From Candidatus Margulisiibacteriota bacterium (GTDB taxonomy: Bacteria > Margulisbacteria > WOR-1 > O2-12-FULL-45-9), in NCBI GenBank assembly GCA_030018645.1, contig JASEHX010000022.1, positions 1 through 14,827 of the forward strand: DNA of 14,827 nucleotides. The letters are read 5' to 3'. The notes beneath the pieces are model-generated. The model was given only the letters and a program-made list of their open reading frames with translations, did no database searches and had not been told where the DNA came from. The translations under genes were made by a program, and so were the position numbers. Shown here in pieces: positions 14,281 to 14,827 of this stretch (position 1 is its first letter; every line of letters begins with the position of its first letter).

Positions 14281-14383
14281 TCATCCGGTTTCTGTTGAAA
14301 TGGCTAAATAAATATTTTAAAAATACGTTAATTTTTCTTTTTTCTTCGGATATTGTTCCTGCTTTTAATAAAGTTTCTGACAC
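14258..14383 (-). CDS. Possible 41-residue leader or small protein ahead of the methyltransferase
   Basis: A GTG at 14383 is preceded at 8 nt by a canonical AGGAG SD (14396-14392) and opens a 41-codon frame beginning MSETLLKAGTISEEKRK and ending in TAA at 14258. It overlaps the methyltransferase start by 23 bp in another frame. The methyltransferase ATG itself has only a weak SD (GGAT), so its translation may depend on ribosomes finishing this frame. The peptide is basic and helical in look, with no signal peptide, and I recognise no family. It may be a leader for coupling, a small protein, or the relic of a longer N-terminus. Confidence 0.4.
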   Translation of the reverse strand: MSETLLKAGTISEEKRKINVFLKYLFSHFNRNRMNVYKRNI

Positions 14384-14416
14384 TTTTAAGTCTCCTTTTA
14401 TTTCCTTTATTCAAGG

Positions 14417-14445
14417 ATTCTACCTCTTTATCATCACAAAAACAA
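14417..14445 (-). promoter_or_regulatory. Putative promoter of the small ORF-methyltransferase-kinase operon
   Basis: On the - strand TTGTTT (14445-14440, 3 of 6) and TAGAAT (14422-14417, 5 of 6) are 17 bp apart. Transcription would start near 14410, ahead of the AGGAG SD at 14396-14392. The -35 part is weak. Confidence 0.35.
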
Positions 14446-14562
14446 GAAAATTTCACGACCTGTTAATCTGGCTTCTTCAGTGATGACATCGATCAGCTTT
14501 TGGCCATCAATCAGTCCGCCGAGCGATTTGATCCGCTGTAGATATTGGGCTTTATCCCTTGT
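14434..14562 (-). pseudogene. Unidentified coding relic, C-terminal fragment
   Basis: An open frame of 42 codons between stops reads KAQYLQRIKSLGGLIDGQ and LIDVITEEARLTGREI, well mixed in composition like real protein, ending FLFL and TGA at 14434. No start codon with an SD is present and the frame is closed by TGA at 14565-14563. I cannot name a family. It looks like the tail of a gene whose front was lost. The region has higher G+C than the neighbouring AT-rich bases. Confidence 0.3.
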
Positions 14563-14742
14563 TCAAAAAGGGTTTTGATTATGCCAAGATGTGCGGCGCC
14601 GCGGTATCCCGCTTTCTTTCTGCAAAACCACTTCTGCCCGGGTTAAGATCCGCAATTGGCTAAAAAAACACGGCGAGATTGTTCCGGAAAGTCAAAGTCA
14701 TCCAAAAAGTGCGCGATGTCTACAGTGTTAGGCGGTAATCGG
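14560..14742 (+). pseudogene. Frameshifted relic of a small helix-turn-helix protein
   Basis: One frame gives FDYAKMCGAAVSRFLS (to about 14630); shifting by one base at TCTGCAAAACC continues as KTTSARVKIRNWLKKHGEIV and ends at TAG 14740-14742. Joined with one added base it would read VSRFLSGKTTSARVKIRNWL, a typical HTH recognition helix and following segment as in small phage or transposition regulators. No intact gene is possible as it stands. Identification is by pattern only. Confidence 0.35.
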
Positions 14743-14764
14743 GAATGTCCACATTTACTTCGAC

Positions 14765-14774
14765 ACAAATTTGT
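14765..14774. promoter_or_regulatory. Perfect 10-bp palindrome near the right edge
   Basis: ACAAATTTGT is a perfect palindrome in an AT-rich stretch about 45 bp before the possible start codon at 14819. It could be an operator; chance is also plausible for so short a site. Confidence 0.2.
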
Positions 14775-14818
14775 AAGTATTCAGAGTTATAGAAATAAAA
14801 ATAAGGACTGGACTCAAA

Positions 14819-14827
14819 ATGGGAAGT
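14819..14827 (+). CDS. Possible first codons of a gene leaving the window
   Basis: ATG GGA AGT runs to the window end. AAGGA at 14803-14807 lies 11 nt upstream, a little long for an SD, in an AT-rich leader with no competing frame. Three codons allow no identification. Confidence 0.2.

Noticed and set aside
14295..14483. 62-codon + strand frame starting at a TTG
   Set aside because: No SD, AT-driven composition, no family look, and it lies opposite the likely promoter and leader of the methyltransferase operon.
14748..14770. Insertion-sequence terminal repeat suggested by TGTCCACATTTACTTCGACA
   Set aside because: It looks like some IS ends, but no partner inverted copy or transposase frame is in the window.
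1..14827. tRNA, rRNA or CRISPR array
   Set aside because: No cloverleaf with a T-loop motif, no rRNA stretches, and no regularly spaced repeats were seen on either strand.

Overview
The window reads as chromosome from an uncultivated bacterium. Genes are packed with ATGA/GTGA overlaps, Shine-Dalgarno (SD) sites are of the GGAGG type, isoprenoids are made by the MEP pathway, and there is a class A penicillin-binding protein. The mixed gene order (ruvC-ruvA without ruvB, aroQ next to an M24 peptidase as in Firmicutes, scattered MEP genes) and short in-frame repeats inside genes resemble candidate-phylum genomes such as the Margulisbacteria/WOR-1 group. That placement is a guess; no rRNA or tRNA is present to test it.

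Left two thirds (1-9535), housekeeping in three blocks. (1) ruvC-ruvA on + encode Holliday-junction resolvase and branch-migration subunit. (2) A - strand operon, PBP1A-like transglycosylase/transpeptidase, phosphohexomutase, ispH, runs from a divergent promoter near 5370; its last gene overlaps the end of ruvA tail to tail by 29 bp. (3) A + strand operon from the same intergenic region runs aroQ, M24 metallopeptidase, ispD, DUF212 membrane protein, dxs, every junction overlapping or within 2 nt. ispH, ispD and dxs give three MEP steps, and their product feeds the undecaprenyl carrier used by the PBP. ispD and dxs each carry an in-frame insertion made of a different low-complexity mini-repeat.

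Middle (9536-10312), no intact gene. It holds a decayed, frameshifted C-terminal piece of an IS110-family transposase, then about 130 nt with strong RNA-fold potential (including a 15-bp long-range stem), which may be the IS110 guide (bridge/seek) RNA region. An orphan perfect SD sequence, a 9-bp hairpin, and a strong promoter with a nested operator-like dyad follow.

Right third (10313-14280), a signalling block. On +, a small membrane protein and a single-domain response regulator. Convergent on -, a possible 41-codon ORF, a SAM-dependent methyltransferase of apparent PhcB type, and a multi-TM histidine kinase overlapping it by 4 bp. Methyltransferase plus sensor kinase plus receiver recalls the PhcB/PhcS/PhcR quorum-sensing set of Ralstonia, in which a methyltransferase makes a fatty-acid methyl-ester signal read by a kinase. 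I consider this block the most interesting content. It is flanked by gene debris on both sides (9540-9831 and about 14434-14742), suggesting an acquired or rearranged island. The right edge may hold the first codons of another gene.
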